Part shown: positions 41,786 to 53,853 of the stretch, in pieces | Layout: every line of letters begins with the position of its first letter | How positions within the stretch are numbered: the first letter of the stretch is position 1 | Assembly: GCA_008828725.1 (NCBI GenBank) | Contig: MEHQ01000692.1 | Coordinates: 109,339-173,338, forward strand | Origin: Saccharina japonica | Taxonomy: Eukaryota > Sar > Phaeophyceae > Laminariales > Laminariaceae | DNA length: 64,000 nucleotides | Reading direction: 5' to 3' | Made by a program: the position numbers and the translations under genes | The notes under the pieces: generated by a model | Told to the model about the DNA's origin: nothing | What the model saw: only the letters and a program-made list of their open reading frames with translations | Databases searched by the model: none

Positions 41786-43095
41786 ACTCGTAGTACTGCT
41801 TACTACCGTGCTATAGTGCGGGGACCACAATAACGTGAGCGCTGGAACCCGAGATGAAGTGAGCAGGGCCAACCGATCCCCTCGACGATACCTGCTGTAC
41901 ACTATTAATAGTGTCATGGGAGACGCACTCTGGTTTATATCATGTATTATGTATTATCCTCGTGCTCATTACGTAGTGTGGTACAACATGCACTCATAAT
42001 ATCCAGCTGATAATATCCGTCACCACCCACGGCTACGTAGGCCGAATATATACTACCTGCAGCACGGTACAACTGAGCTACGACGTACCAGGTACTGCAC
42101 ACTCTCTAGGATGAAGAATCAGCATGGACACTGGGTGTGTGTGGTGGATGTTGACGGGGTATATATAATAGTAGAAAAAAACGGTTTACAATGTGAAGGA
42201 CGGGTAAAGATGTGAAGGACAGGTAGCGGTATATGCACACTCTCCGAATAATAATATTAGTAGGTACGAGAGTGGAGATATGTAGTTAAATATAAATATT
42301 GTAATAGCACAGGGGGCGTAAAACAAAGAGAAAACGAACGAGCCACAGCCCTACTTGTATGAACATCAGGCCGATCCCCAGCCTCTTCGGAAAGGTAAAG
42401 AGAAGAGGTCCCCCGTATGTAAACGCGTAGCTATGAAGCAGGTGATAAGACCGGGCACTGGGTTGGAAAACGGAATAACCTTATCCCGGAAAGTGTGTGT
42501 TTTCTGTTTGAGTCTTTTTTTTTCACAGATTGAGACTGCACTACAGATTAAGCACTGCCTGGGCTCTCGCGGGCGAATTACGACGAGCTCGGGTGCTCTA
42601 AATACCCGCTGCAATCCACAATTAAAGAAAGCAAACTTGGTCTGGAACACACTTATAAGGTCAGGCATCGGAGACGGGCAAAGTTCAAGAGAGCGCGGCG
42701 GGGCATGGCTGGCGGCGGATCACATTTTTTTTTTCCGTTGTTTTGGCTCCTTTTCAACTCGGATTTTTAGAGAGCCTCCCTACTCTTTGTTTTTCGCTGG
42801 TGGGGGGGGAAGAAGGAAAGTGTGGTTGGGGGGTAATCTTTAAAAAAGTGGACTTATTGGTTTTCTGGGATCAACAAGGTCCATCCCGCATTCTACTATT
42901 CTACCCAGTATCAAACGGGTATTTGGTGTGTTGGGGGGTTAATCCTGCAGGATTCAGATCCGCGCATGCACTCGATATATAATATGTACATACTCAACAA
43001 GACATATGTACTGTAACTAAAACTGTTTTGTTGTTGCTCGTGGTTCGTGGTTGCTGGACGAGACGAGAGAGAGTCCTTCATTGTCATTGTGACAT

Positions 43096-43472
43096 CCGGT
43101 CGCCCCGGTGGGCTAGCAGGTAACCACGAAGCATGTTAGCGTCAATATCTATCGTGAATTCCAGCCCCCCCTCGAGTGCATCATGCTCGTACGGACTTTT
43201 TCTCGCAAAAATATATCTTGACTATATTTTTCCGCTATATATAATATTAATAGCGGAAAGCGCGAGAGCGTGAGTTAGCAAAATTCGATGAAGATCGACG
43301 AGCGTTGGGACCCTCTGCGTGATAAAACTCAAGGCAATTACCGTACGTAGTGGGGGAGGAGGGAAAGGAGCCTACTTTGTGACGACCCCGGATCTGAGTT
43401 ACGATTAGGGAGGGAGGGAGAAAGACAGAAGTACGAAGATATAATGAATGGGATGGAAAAGAAAAGAAAAAA
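43096..43472 (+). mobile_element. SINE copy 2, tRNA-derived
   Basis: Head CCGGTCGCCCCGGTGGGCTA, AGCAGGTAACCACGAAGC; the B box is eroded (GTGAATTCCAGCCCC). Body as in copy 1: CTTTTTCTCGCAAAAATATA, GCGCGAGAGCGTGAGTTAGC, GTAGTGGGGGAGGAGGGA, GATCTGAGTTACGA; A-rich tail GGAAAAGAAAAGAAAAAA. Confidence 0.8.
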
Positions 43473-44379
43473 TGTCATTGAATGTGATTTTGATTGCCCC
43501 CCCCGCCTTTCGTGCTTTTCGCCTTTCTTTGTACCAGGTATACGAGAGGTAGTAGTATTAATATAATTAGTAGATTTCGACGAACGTTCAGAGAATTTGT
43601 TGTAGTTGCCAAACAAACGGCCCAAGATGAATGAACAGCGTGACCGTTTTACGTCGTGCACCGCGCGCAGCAGGTGAGGTGTCGCGTGTCGAGGTGTGTA
43701 CCGCGTATACTGCTGCAGCAGATACCAGGTGTATAATACCTGCAGCTAGCCCTCGGCTAGCCGGTAAAACAAAGGTATCCACAAGCATTATTATTATGAG
43801 CACGAAATAAATACGATACTTGGTGAGCTGGTGAGCATCACGATTCAACCCGTACGTATTCACGAGCAGCAGTAGTAGTAGTACGTACGTATGTAGACTA
43901 TGTACGTACACTGCTGTATGCTGTATATATATGGTGCTGTGCTGTACGAACCGTTAAGAATAAGAAAAGCTTTAGATATAAAGCAGCATGCCAATAGTAT
44001 GTACGTGCCGCATCTCCTCTCGCCTGCGCACCGGCGAGGTGTATTTTAGAGGACCTGGTACTGTATGTGTAGCTGTTGTGGCAGGTGTAGAGCACACGGG
44101 AGAGGTATCCAGCATGACGAGCCGATCACAGCCCAGACACGTTGATAAAAAGATATCAGGCTCAAAGATATACCAGAAATCAATGCCAGAACCGTTTCTT
44201 TCTCTGGGATTATTTGTAAAGAGGTGAAAATATCAACCAACCATGGCGGACGGCAGACGTCACGAAACCGAAAAGCGCTAAATATAATAAGCGGTCTATT
44301 TCGATTCCGCGAACATGGAAGGCGTGTTCTGTTTCATTGTTTTGTCCCCTCCTCACCTCATCAGCGAAATATTTTTTCC

Positions 44380-44465
44380 AGCTACGTAGCTTTTCCTCCG
44401 CCACGACGCACACTCACTCCCACACTCGTCACCGACATCAACTTCACCGCCTCGCCGCCCGACAG
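44380..44465 (+). other. Possible 5' UTR exon end of glutamine synthetase (donor site)
   Basis: CCGCCCGACAG|GTGAGAG is a strong donor sequence, preceded by C-rich sequence without A/T runs. If real, it would splice to CATCCAG|GTTTC at 45757/45758, 30 bases before the ATG; another acceptor-like site is TTTTGTATCGCAG at 45371. Exon start not seen. Confidence 0.3.
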
Positions 44466-44567
44466 GTGAGAGTGCGGTACCCTCGGCTTGTCTGCTGCTG
44501 TTGTCGTGGACAGCACGCTCCGCTGCTGGCTTGCGTATTCGGAGCTTTCGGGTTATCGCGTAATCGC

Positions 44568-44570
44568 TGC

Positions 44571-44604
<34 letters not shown>
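44568..44604. repeat. (CTG)n microsatellite
   Basis: Twelve GCT/CTG units, same length in the duplicate at 54953. Confidence 0.9.
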
Positions 44605-44607
<3 letters not shown>

Positions 44608-44761
44608 CCTGGAGCTGTCTGTGCTCCTGCGCTCTCCTCGGCGTGTTCTTCGCCACGCGACGATTGCGTACGTAACTATGTGACTTGCGCCAACCACTGC
44701 TGCGCCAACATCTCCAGAGTTCCGATACCAGTAGTTGGCCTCTAGGGGGTTTCTTTCGCCG

Positions 44762-44790
44762 CCAGTAGCGCAGTTGGGAGCGCGCCGTGC
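44762..44790 (+). other. tRNA A-box-like sequence
   Basis: CAGTAGCGCAGTTGGGAGCG resembles a tRNA D-arm (A box), but no anticodon arm or T-arm follows, so this is not a tRNA gene. Repeated in the duplicate near 55150. Confidence 0.3.
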
Positions 44791-45222
44791 CAACCCAAGA
44801 GCGGGCACAGAGGAGAGACAAGAAGAGCAGAGCGCAGCGAAAAGTAAAATGACGTGCATGCCTCTCGTGTCGTTCGGTCTGCTACATGTTATGGTATACG
44901 ACTATCTGTCTTCCCCTCTGAAGTTTCATTTTTCTCCGTGAACCAGTAACCTCGTAGGCGCCGGTACAAGGAGACTTGCGTGCCCCCCAGCGTGCGCTGC
45001 CTGGCTCGCTCGGCGAGGGCCTTCCGGTGTTTGGCTGCGACCCCTCCCTGTGCTTGCTGCGCGTTGAAGACTTGATGTATGCCTTTTGGCGAAAGATCCT
45101 TCTTCGGCATCATCCTATTTTTGCTTGTCTGGCTGACTATTCGATGACGAGCTCTCGTGTCGATCAGCCAGCCAACCCTCGAAGGCTCGAAGCGCTCTCC
45201 TCGCCATGCCGTGCTCGGCTGG

Positions 45223-45270
45223 GCGCTGCTGCTGCTGCGGCTGCTGCTGCGGCTGCTGCTGCTGCTGCGG
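45223..45270. repeat. GCTGCTGCGGCTG triplet tract
   Basis: GCTGCTGCTGCGGCTGCTGC repeats, identical in the duplicate (55614-55661). Confidence 0.85.
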
Positions 45271-45787
45271 TTAGCACGTCACCCCACTGCCAGACGTCGG
45301 TCACTCTCTCACGTATGCCTCTCGTGCGTGGGGGAAAGGCGATTCTTCGCAACCTGTTTTTTGTATCGCAGGTTGAATCGCGCACATTCAGCATGTATGT
45401 AGGAATAATAGTAAAGGCCCAAATCATACCGATGCGTACACACCAGGTACTGACTCTGCTGCTGCTTGCCGTGCATCCCTGATAACACGAGAAAGGCAGG
45501 AAGAAAGGCTTGAAGCTTTGCGATAGAATAGCGTGCAGGAGCGTGCACCCCTTGACATGCTTCGGGAAGAAAAAAAAAAGGCCCGAGCGTACCCAGCGCG
45601 GGTAGCAGTGCCAAGCGCTGCAGTCACAGCAGCAGCAGCAGCAGCAAGCAGCACGACAACCCACTTCAACCAACCTCTCCCCTCCCCACGTGTGCGTTCC
45701 CCCAAAACTGAACCGTAAAAAACCGCGCACGCAAAACACCACACACACATCATCCAGGTTTCTTTTCGCTCTCCGAAAACAGCCAGC

Positions 45788-45966
45788 ATGCCGAACCCCA
45801 GCTTCTCGAACCACACCACTCTCTCGGACGGAGTCCTCGCGGAGTTCCGCAAGCTTCCCCAGAATGGCAAGATCATGGCCGAGTACATCTGGATCGGCGG
45901 CTCCGGCCAGGACCTGCGCTGCAAGACTCGGACGTTCGACGAGAAGCCTAAGACCGCCGCTGACCT
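45788..45966 (+). CDS. Glutamine synthetase type II, first coding exon, copy 1 (partial)
   Basis: First 59 residues and part of codon 60 of a eukaryotic glutamine synthetase (GSII), the enzyme that makes glutamine from glutamate and ammonia with ATP. The family signature is clear: [19 protein letters not shown], the beta-grasp N-terminal domain segment that builds part of the active-site interface in the decamer. The start ATG sits after CAGCC; no upstream in-frame Met extends the conserved part. The exon ends GCTGACCT, followed by GTGAGT, a strong donor, splitting a Leu codon after its second base. In the family the next residues are PEWN(Y/F)DGSST; I find no such exon downstream before 53000. 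No transit peptide is visible, suggesting a cytosolic form. Codon use is G/C-ending, unlike the surroundings. Copy 2 at 56179 is identical. Confidence 0.85.
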
Positions 45967-45972
45967 GTGAGT
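45967..45972 (+). other. Splice donor of glutamine synthetase exon, copy 1
   Basis: GTGAGT, directly after conserved coding sequence; the ORF runs into a stop only by reading through it. Confidence 0.75.
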
Positions 45973-46619
45973 TTCTACTCGTAGTTCACAACACTTTCAT
46001 ACAAAAGCCATTGCCAGAGTGTCCGAAAATATAAGGATCGATTGGGTATCCATATTTATGAAAGAACGGTTCCTATTTTTGCGGACAGAGGGGTACAGCA
46101 GTTTATTTTCGTGTTGTACTCGTATTACTTTAATAGCTCGTTGTTTTGTGCTTTTTTTTCACCTCCTTTTGTTTTTTTAGGTATTTTTTGGTAATTTTTG
46201 TTTGTATGAAAAACGAATGTATCATTTTGTGTTCTCTGTTCGTTTTCGTTCCATCATGTTCTTTTTTCGTGTTCAAATTTCAGATTTCATGTCAGTTTTT
46301 GGTTTGTTTTTCACGTTCTTCTCTGTCACAACTGGTCGATTAAAGGCACAAATTGCATTTGCGAGGGGGTATGACGTACCAAGTGGTCACTTTCTTGGGC
46401 ACGGTTCTTTATGCAGCAGTACCGTTCATATGAACATGTAACGCTATGGACGGAAATGTAAGGACCATTTGGACTTGATATTTATATATCAATGGTCTTT
46501 TTATTTCCGTTCGTGGTGGTATCCACCATACTTCCTCTGTGGCACGTACGAGGTACGAGCAAGAACATGGTGGTATTCATGTATTCATATTTTTGCGTCG
46601 TACGTACCGTCGTTTATAT

Positions 46620-46969
46620 GTATAGTTATGTTTGTGAAATTTTCGCACTTTTCGCAACTTTTCTCTTCGTACGAGCACTTTTCGGCAAAACGCTAAGTAC
46701 CCCGACACAGCAAGCCCGGCCGGACACATTGGTCGAGGTTTGGGCTCGATCCGAGCTCTGTGGCTCGCGTGGCGGGCGCTCGAAGTTTTTTTTCCCGCGG
46801 GGGTGGATAAGCCGATTTCCCGGGTTTCGCTGCGTGAGGCCCTGTTTATGTTCAGTCGTGCGTTTTTTGTGCGTTTGTTGCCGAGAGCACGGGGAGCACA
46901 CACGAACAACAGCAGCACCACAGAGAGCGTGTTACAAACAGTACAACCTCAATGTTACAAACCTGCTGC

Positions 46970-47008
<39 letters not shown>

Positions 47009-48080
47009 ATTACATCATGCATACGCGTGCCTCAGATCCGTGCTGTACCGTGACGAGTTGCTTTTGTCGAAGCCTGCGATTTTCCGAGTCATGGTATAAT
47101 AACTGCAGATCGATGCTCATGTACGAATCTCTCCGCTGTCCCGGAATGTAAGAAACTTTTGTTCATTAAAACTATATATAAACTGTCGTTACTTTTCCGG
47201 GCAGAGTGATACAACACTGTACGCCTCGAAGGCAGATCTTTGATGTGCTCTGTTGTTGCTACGAGCTACGAGTAGTTTTGCTTTCATAGGAGCCAGCAAT
47301 CCGTCACCAAACGACACCACCACCACCACTCTTCACCCGCTGCTGCTGTTGATGTTGCTGTAGTGCTGTGGCTAGCTGTGTCTATCGGAGCCTACCGTCC
47401 ATAATCCACACCATCTATCTACCCTTTTCTGTTCTGCTGCTGTGTGTGTAACAGAGCCACGCCCACTCTGACCGGAAATTAATGGCCGCTTTTGAATACC
47501 ACGATACATCACACAACATGCAACGAACACAAGCAACGCCACAGCCCCGGCTAGAAGCACAAGCAGCAGACGTGACTGTGGCGGATCCACCGTATACTGC
47601 TGTGGCTATTAATTAGTGGTTGCTTCATCGCAGCAGGCTTGCATCCGTCATCAGGCACCACCATCTCTCTCTCTTCTGCTGCTGTTCTGTTGTTGCTTGC
47701 TGCTGTGCTTGCATCATGTATGTGCGACCTGTCGTGTGGCTGACGCGGGCCGCGACAAATAATCGTGTAGTACAGGAAAATGTATCTTTGAAAGTATAGG
47801 CAAACGATCACCATGCACGATTTTATGCTTCAAGGCTTGAGTTCGATCCTTGGCGATGACTCTGGATACTTTTCTTTTTTTTTTGTATTGTACGTAACCC
47901 AGACCCCCATAATATAAGACAGGAAGCACACAAAAACTAAGTGGATTTCTTAGGCAGGTATACAATATGATATGCGTATGATACAATATCGCGTGCTGTT
48001 GTTTTGATATTAATAGTAGGTTTTCGATTCGCCCTTGCGCCACTCCCCCAGGCACGTCCCGGAGGGGAACCTTGTAATAC
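46620..48080. other. Segment present only in duplication copy 1
   Basis: About 1.46 kb. In copy 2 the flanks are joined (TTTATATATACGTATAATAC at 57005-57024). No target duplication, but short TA/ATA homology at the junction, which fits a deletion from copy 2. Contains a (CAG)12 tract (46971-47006), a tRNA-like GAGTTCGATCCTT (47838), and no recognisable gene. Confidence 0.7.
46971..47006. repeat. (CAG)12 microsatellite
   Basis: Twelve uninterrupted CAG units. Confidence 0.9.
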
Positions 48081-48164
48081 GTATAATACGTGCACGACAG
48101 CAGCAGTACGTAGACAAGTACCGTATAATACGTGCACGACAGCAGCAGTACGTAGACAAGTACA
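48081..48164. repeat. 42-bp tandem duplication
   Basis: Two identical units starting GTATAATACGTGCACGACAG and ending GTAGACAAGTACC/A. Also at 57016-57099. Confidence 0.9.
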
Positions 48165-48548
48165 GCGGCACATACCGGGCAAATAATCAGAAACAGCAAA
48201 GCTCGTCCTATGTTCTTATTTGAGAATGGGTACGTTCTACACTGAAATTCAGTATAACAAATCCCGAGTTTCTTACTTAGGAGTAAATCTCAGTCTGCAT
48301 TTATTATTTCATTATTTCTCGTTTTCTTAAATGTAATACTCGAGGCAGACCACTTTTTTGTTGTTGCGGATTTTTTACGTACGTAACCCGATTCTCTCCA
48401 GCCCAAGGGAAAGTCAAGACACGAGTATGGTGCCTTTGGAAAGCGCTCGCCGAGAAATTTCTTCGTACACCGCATCGCCTTGGCGTTTGCACCCTCCCCG
48501 TTGTCACGACATTTTAATCACTTGGGAAATTTGTCCTAATAATAGCAT

Positions 48549-48845
48549 TCTGTGAGGGTATCACCTGCTGTAGCAACATTAGACGTCGTCGAGGACACGG
48601 GTTCGAATCTCACTTCGAACGTTTTCTTTTATAGAAACGCTTGCGCGTGCGTCCCCAAACAAAACACGTCTCCCTGGTTCCCCAGGTACTGAAACGAAGC
48701 GGATAGGTCAACGTACGGCCGTATACGGTACCGACGTCCCAAATATCCCGCCGTTCAGAGGGGGGGAGAGTGTTATAATGATTACCCTGGGCTGGGTAAT
48801 CGATCGATCTTTTACCCTTATAGCTCAGCAGGCAATACCCTCACA
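48549..48845 (+). mobile_element. TRIM-1 remnant, copy 1 of duplication
   Basis: Internal region (GACACGGGTTCGAATCTCAC, CTCCCTGGTTCCCCAGGTAC), polypurine tract (AGAGGGGGGGAGAG) and 3' repeat TGTTATAATGATTACCCTGG (48771-48845). The 5' repeat is replaced by a short inverted piece of the repeat end (GTGAGGGTATCACCTGCTG). The primer site is mutated to AGACGTCGTCGAGGACA. Confidence 0.75.
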
Positions 48846-49531
48846 ATTCATAGCGTTAAAAATAGGCGGTGTGTTATCTTTTGCCGATTACCAGGTACAT
48901 ATTACCTACGTACGTACAGTACGAGGTATATAGTCGAGGTATACCTCGTATACAGTTTCAGCATTTCAGAATACGAGTCCGTCTATAAACAGGGAACGCG
49001 GAATCGGAATCAGGATGGGAATCGTTGCACTCGGCAAGGCTTCCCTTCGGGATGGATTGTGGTTAGCTTGAAATCCCGGGTGGGGTTGTCGCAAAGCTGA
49101 AAACGGAAAACACAGCAGGCGTTCGTTCGTTCCTCGTGTATACCAGCTACTTGTACGCACAGCAGCAGTAAGCAGTAGCCACCGGGGCAAGAACGAATAA
49201 CATTTTAAAAAAAACTCAAGGAAAAAAGACAAGAAATACATACGAGTACGAGTAGCCACTGGGCAAATAACACCGACCAGCCCAAACGAGTCCATAGCTA
49301 CCAGGATGCCTTTATTCTGTGGGCTACTGCTCGACAAGCAGTATGCGAGAGTGACAGCAACACATATAATATGATATGATATACCTCGTATGTGTACTTG
49401 AATATCTCGTATACCAGTCTGTTGTTGCTTGTAACTCCCGCGGTGTCGACGCCAAACGTTGATAATCTGGAACATTTCCACGTTTTCGCTGCCCAGAACC
49501 CAGAACCCCTCGACAGGACTCTACAGTTTAG

Positions 49532-49640
49532 TATTACGGAGGATCATAATAAATAGGACCAAATACTGTTAGTAAAAATAGGGAAATATATAGGTTTTTG
49601 AGAGCACGGTAGGTCCTATTTTCTATGGTTTCCCGTAATA
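49532..49640. mobile_element. MITE-2 copy b, 109 bp
   Basis: Terminal inverted repeats TATTACGGAGGATCATAATA(AATAGGACC) and GGTCCTATTTTCTATGG(TTTCCCGTAATA). Middle contains GTTAGTAAAAATAGGG and TATAGGTTTTTGAGAG. Confidence 0.8.
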
Positions 49641-50394
49641 GTTTCCAATTGAAAGGTACTCGTGTAGTGTATACTCGTAGCCACCAACGTTCCCGCCCGT
49701 GCCTGCCGCAATAGTTGCTTAGGCAGACACGAGGGCGTCGACGCCAATGGTATACATTGGAATATTTGGAGTACGTGTTGCAGAGATTGGTTTGTCACCT
49801 TCTTGTTCGACCGTCGAAGGATAATCTTTATGTTGAGTTTTGAGCAATTCAGCAGTACACTAGGGAACGACACGGCTACGCGTATGGTTGGCGCTGCTCG
49901 TGCCTCAGACGCTCCACGTATGATGTGATGTATCAGCTGATGTGTATCACGTATAGACGCGATGCATCTGCTTATTGTTAACAATATGAATAGTGCTGTA
50001 AGCACGTATATACCCGATACACGTTGTGATTCCTGTTACCAGGTACCAGGTATATGATAACGAATGATATTTTATGACACAAACTATTTAATAATAGAGT
50101 ACCAAGGGGCGCATGACAACAAGACAAATCGGCCCCGCACTTAATTGTGAAAAGTTCAAACCATACGTACATATCATACGTACCTGGTACCTGTTATATA
50201 CATACACATGTACTGAAAAAGAAAGCAAAGCAGCGGGGTGGGATTTTTGGGCGAAGTTAAGATTTTTTGTTTTGTTTTCCTTTTCTTTTTCGCTGATTAT
50301 AAGATACTGCCTGTACCCCCCGCCATGTCCTGGTCTCGAAAATGTGTACCTGATACCTATTTATATCATATTAAATAAATAGTGGCTACGACTA

Positions 50395-50725
50395 CCGGTC
50401 GCCCCGGTGGTCTAACTGGTAGCCACGAAGCCTGTAGGCCCGGATGTCGAGGGTTCGATTCTCCCCCATGGAGGTTTTTATTCTCAAATGACACCGACTG
50501 TCGAGAGCGCATATTATAGCGTGGGTAAGCAAAATTCGACGAAAGTCGACGAGGGAAGAAAGTGCTGAAATCTTCTCGCGATAAAAACCAAGGCAAGAAC
50601 CGTAGTGGGGGAGGAGGGAGAGGAGCCTACTTTGTGACCCCGGATCTGAGTTACGACTAGGGAGGGGAGGAAGACGGAAGTGCGAAGATAATAAATGGGA
50701 TGGGCAAAAAAAAAAAAAAAAAAAA
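50395..50725 (+). mobile_element. SINE copy 3, best-preserved
   Basis: 331 bp. tRNA-like head: CCGGTCGCCCCGGTGGTCTA, ACTGGTAGCCACGAAGCC (A box TGGTCTAACTGG), and GAGGGTTCGATTCTCCCCC (B box in a perfect T-arm stem). Body with GAGAGCGCATATTATAGCGT, CTCGCGATAAAAACCAAGGC, GTAGTGGGGGAGGAGGGAG, CCCGGATCTGAGTTACGACT. Ends in 20 A residues. Poly-A end and pol III boxes mark a SINE mobilised by LINE machinery. Confidence 0.9.
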
Positions 50726-52683
50726 GTGCGGTGTCGGATTATTTCTAACGTGCCCCCCTGGAGTACCAGGTTTTGTTTAAATCCATTTGTTTAGGTATGT
50801 TTTCTTCGTTATTTCCACTCCCCAGTATATGATACCCTGGTACCTGGTACCGCCGTTATCAGGTATTCATAGGTAGGAACACCTCGTATAGATACGACAA
50901 AAGTGCTCGGATCGAGGTCAAACCTAGACGGGCGTGTCCGGGCGGGCTTCCCCTGCCCAACCCTTTCATTAACTGTTACTATTAATAGGCCGTCCTCAAA
51001 CGACGCGTGTACAAAGAGATACCGGTATGTTCGAAAAAAAGACGTAATGTTCACGAACATTACTACTATACTCGTGAATACATACGAGTAAGAGGTACGA
51101 GTCTAAGGACGGTGCAACTATTTCTATAGCCAGCCGTAGCCGGTGACGAGTTCAGCGAGCAAGCGTGACTGCTGGCTGGCACCTTGCACCTTTTAAAAGT
51201 CGCACTGCTGCCATTACCCCTACGCCACACTTTTAATCATTAATAATACGAGTGTTGAGTACGTATTATTAATCGCAGACGTTATCCCGACATGCGCTGC
51301 TTGCTGTATATGCCAACATTAGACTAGGCTACTACGACTCTACTACTGTACACGCTGCGGTACCGGTGTAATGTCATTAATTTCGTCGCGTGAATGGGGT
51401 GGTTGGTGTAGCTTGTGCAGTGCAGTTATTTGACCGAGCATGTGGTGTGTTTCTCCTTGCACAGCAGTAGTTTGATGCCAGTATTCGGCAAGAGCACGAG
51501 CAGTAATATGCAGGGACACATCGTATATTCGAACATACCAGGTATATTCCATCCCTGGCTTCCTCAGTGCTGTCTTGCTGCTGGTGTGAGAAGGCCACTT
51601 CAATCCATGGCCACAACAATTGCCCGAGGCGTGGGTGGTACTGCTGTATGCTACCCCGGTATACCACAATAGCCCGTGGGTACCATATAGCAGGACAGGC
51701 TCCAATCATACCGCTGACTGCTGACACTGATCACGCCTAGACGACAGGTCTTCTTCTCGCGGAAAATCATACAGAAACCACAATCAGATTCTTGCCAAAA
51801 CCAAGAAAATCCCTTTTTGGTCCTGTTGTACGGCTGTGTGAAAGCGGGGATTGGGGCAAAACAGGCCCACACTACGAGCATATCGTTTTGTAAACGTACA
51901 GAAAACGAGGGGGTGGTAGATTTCAAGAAAGTCCGATAATAAATCGTCCGAAAACATTTCCGAAAATNCTTTTCTCGGTATAATATTCGGTTTTAGCGCC
52001 TTTGCAGTTGTCGAAAAATCGAGCGCTGAAAATCGATCGCATCCCCTTTACGATGTAACTCCCATCCTTTACTCGTAGGGTGTACGGTAACGTGTACTGG
52101 TAGTATTCTGTACAATGTAGGCGCTTGCGGCTGCACCAGGTCGTGGACTCGCCGTGGGATTTGTTAAGTGGTGCCAAGAGGGTATAACGCTAAAGTCAGA
52201 CTACAATAAAAGCGGCGTTATACGATGCCTGCATACATGCAATTTTGGAGGACCTTTCGCACGATACTAACTTTATGCAACAGAAGAGAGTTTATTGTTC
52301 TGCAGTAGTAAGCACTACGGACGTACGGTCTCTTCCCCGATTCTTCCCCCTGGGCCGCTTTCTGGCCTCAGTAACCGTATTGAGCGTTTTTATCACAGGA
52401 GTACGCGTATAGCGCGTAGGGTTCGGCAACCTTACGTCGTACAGCTCCTCAACTTAGCATCGAATTTGCGAACAGTACCGTGCGTACGCTTTTTTTATAC
52501 GGTCGGTCGGGTGCCCAGGGTGGTCGAATAAGTGGTTCCTCAAACACAAAGGAATGATGGCGTTGGAGTGTGGGATTGAAGTATCGAGGTTTTTGTTTCC
52601 TTCTCAAATAGCGAGTCGAAGAGGGAAGAAAATGGTGGAACTCTTTCTGGCAGTAAAAATGCTAAAGCCAGAAATAGGTACAC
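50726..52683. other. Duplicated unique sequence, no recognisable gene
   Basis: Minus-strand ORFs of 116-120 codons (51343-51705 and 51377-51727) are conserved in the duplicate only because the duplication is young; no domain recognised. An N lies at 51967. Near 52090-52300 this copy has small insertions relative to copy 2 (61045-61260). Confidence 0.4.
51967..51967. other. Ambiguous base
   Basis: N in copy 1; copy 2 reads T at the equivalent place (60911). Confidence 0.95.
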
Positions 52684-52895
52684 CTTCGTAGGCCGTTTGA
52701 GCCATTTATACATACACGAATTGTTGCACTCGGGAAAATCCTCGCTGGTCCTGCCTCTGATTGGCCAGCGCCCGATCGTGTACCTGTGGTTGGCTGAAAA
52801 GTTCCAGGTACACCTCTTTTTGGCTACTCACGTTGGGCTCCACCCAGCTTTGGCTTGCATTGTACCTATAAATGGCTTAACCGGTACCTACGAAG
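52684..52895. mobile_element. MITE-4 copy b, 212 bp
   Basis: Arms CTTCGTAGGCCGTTTGAGCC(ATTTATA) and TATAAATGGCTTAACCGGTA(CCTACGAAG). Middle has CTCTGATTGGCCAGCGCCCG. Confidence 0.7.
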
Positions 52896-52941
52896 AAAGA
52901 AGGCTTTCCTAGCCAGCAGCACAGCAACAGTTCCTTTCGCT

Positions 52942-53039
52942 TATTGCTGGGGACGGTAGTAAATAAGGACCTACGGTAAACATAAAAACCTATACATTTA
53001 CCTGTTTTTACTAACAATATTTGGTCCTATTATAAGATA
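52942..53039. mobile_element. MITE-2 copy c, truncated at duplication border
   Basis: TATTGCTGGGGACGGTAGTA(AATAAGGACC) to TTTGGTCCTATTATAAGATA. The right terminal repeat, present in 61827-61943, is missing here; the break point of the duplication lies in this element. Confidence 0.7.
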
Positions 53040-53475
53040 NGAATATTACTAACAAGGGCGTAAAAAAAAAGAGAAAACGACACCACACCTACTTGTAGGA
53101 AGGTCAGAATGAAAAACAAACCGGATCGCTGTGATCACAGGACGAAATGAGCGAAAACCATTTTTTTTTCGTTTTTTGTTCCCTTTTTTAACTTGGTTTT
53201 AGAGACCCCCCCTATTTTGTTTTTCGCTGGTGGGGGGGGGGGGGGGTAATTAAAAAAAAAAGTGGACTTATTGTTTTCTGGGATCACAACGGTCCGGTTT
53301 CTTCCCTCCAATATAGGGTGGGGTATCTGGGATTCAGATCCGCGCATGCACTCGATATATAATATGTACATACTCAACAAGACATATGTACTGTAACTAA
53401 AACTGTTTTGTTGTTGCTCGTGGTTCGTGGTTGCTGGACGAGACGAGAGAGAGTCCTTCATTGTCATTGTGACAT

Positions 53476-53853
53476 CCGGTCGCCCCGGTGGGCTAGCAGG
53501 TAACCACGAAGCATGTTAGCGTCAATATCTATCGTGAATTCCAGCCCCCCCTCGAGTGCATCATGCTCGTACGGACTTTTTCTCGCAAAAATATATCTTG
53601 ACTATATTTTTCCGCTATATATAATATTAATAGCGGAAAGCGCGAGAGCGTGAGTTAGCAAAATTCGATGAAGATCGACGAGCGTTGGGACCCTCTGCGT
53701 GATAAAACTCAAGGCAATTACCGTACGTAGTGGGGGAGGAGGGAAAGGAGCCTACTTTGTGACGACCCCGGATCTGAGTTACGATTAGGGAGGGAGGGAG
53801 AAAGACAGAAGTACGAAGATATAATGAATGGGATGGAAAAGAAAAGAAAAAAT
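53476..53853 (+). mobile_element. SINE copy 2, duplicate
   Basis: Duplicate of 43096-43472 with no difference that I can see in the head or tail. Confidence 0.8.

Larger units (their letters stand above)
39341..42309. other. No recognisable gene; small repeats
   Basis: Features seen: a GTAGTAGTAGTA tract (39430-39520), CCATGTTTCCATGTTTCCAT (39923), an inverted GGACGCTGG/CCAGCGTCC pair (39891-39925), a CTG tract (40678-40694), and an unassigned ORF at 40954-41280 (108 codons, no domain recognised). Confidence 0.35.
42310..53039. repeat. Tandem segmental duplication, copy 1
   Basis: Direct duplicate of 53040-61924. Near-identity starts at 42951 and 53331 (GATTCAGATCCGCGCATGCA); a more diverged shared head lies before (from about 42310 and 53057). 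Differences are single bases and small indels, plus about 1.46 kb (about 46620-48080) present only in this copy. Ends at an ambiguous base (53040). Holds glutamine synthetase exon, two SINEs, TRIM remnant, MITE-2 and MITE-4. Confidence 0.95.

Noticed and set aside
44337-45482. Protein-coding genes upstream of glutamine synthetase (ORFs of 112-168 codons)
   Set aside because: They span CTG tracts, overlap on both strands and have no domain. Conservation in the duplicate only reflects recent duplication.
50395-50470. A functional tRNA gene
   Set aside because: The acceptor stem does not pair and a SINE body with an A-tail follows; it is the SINE head.
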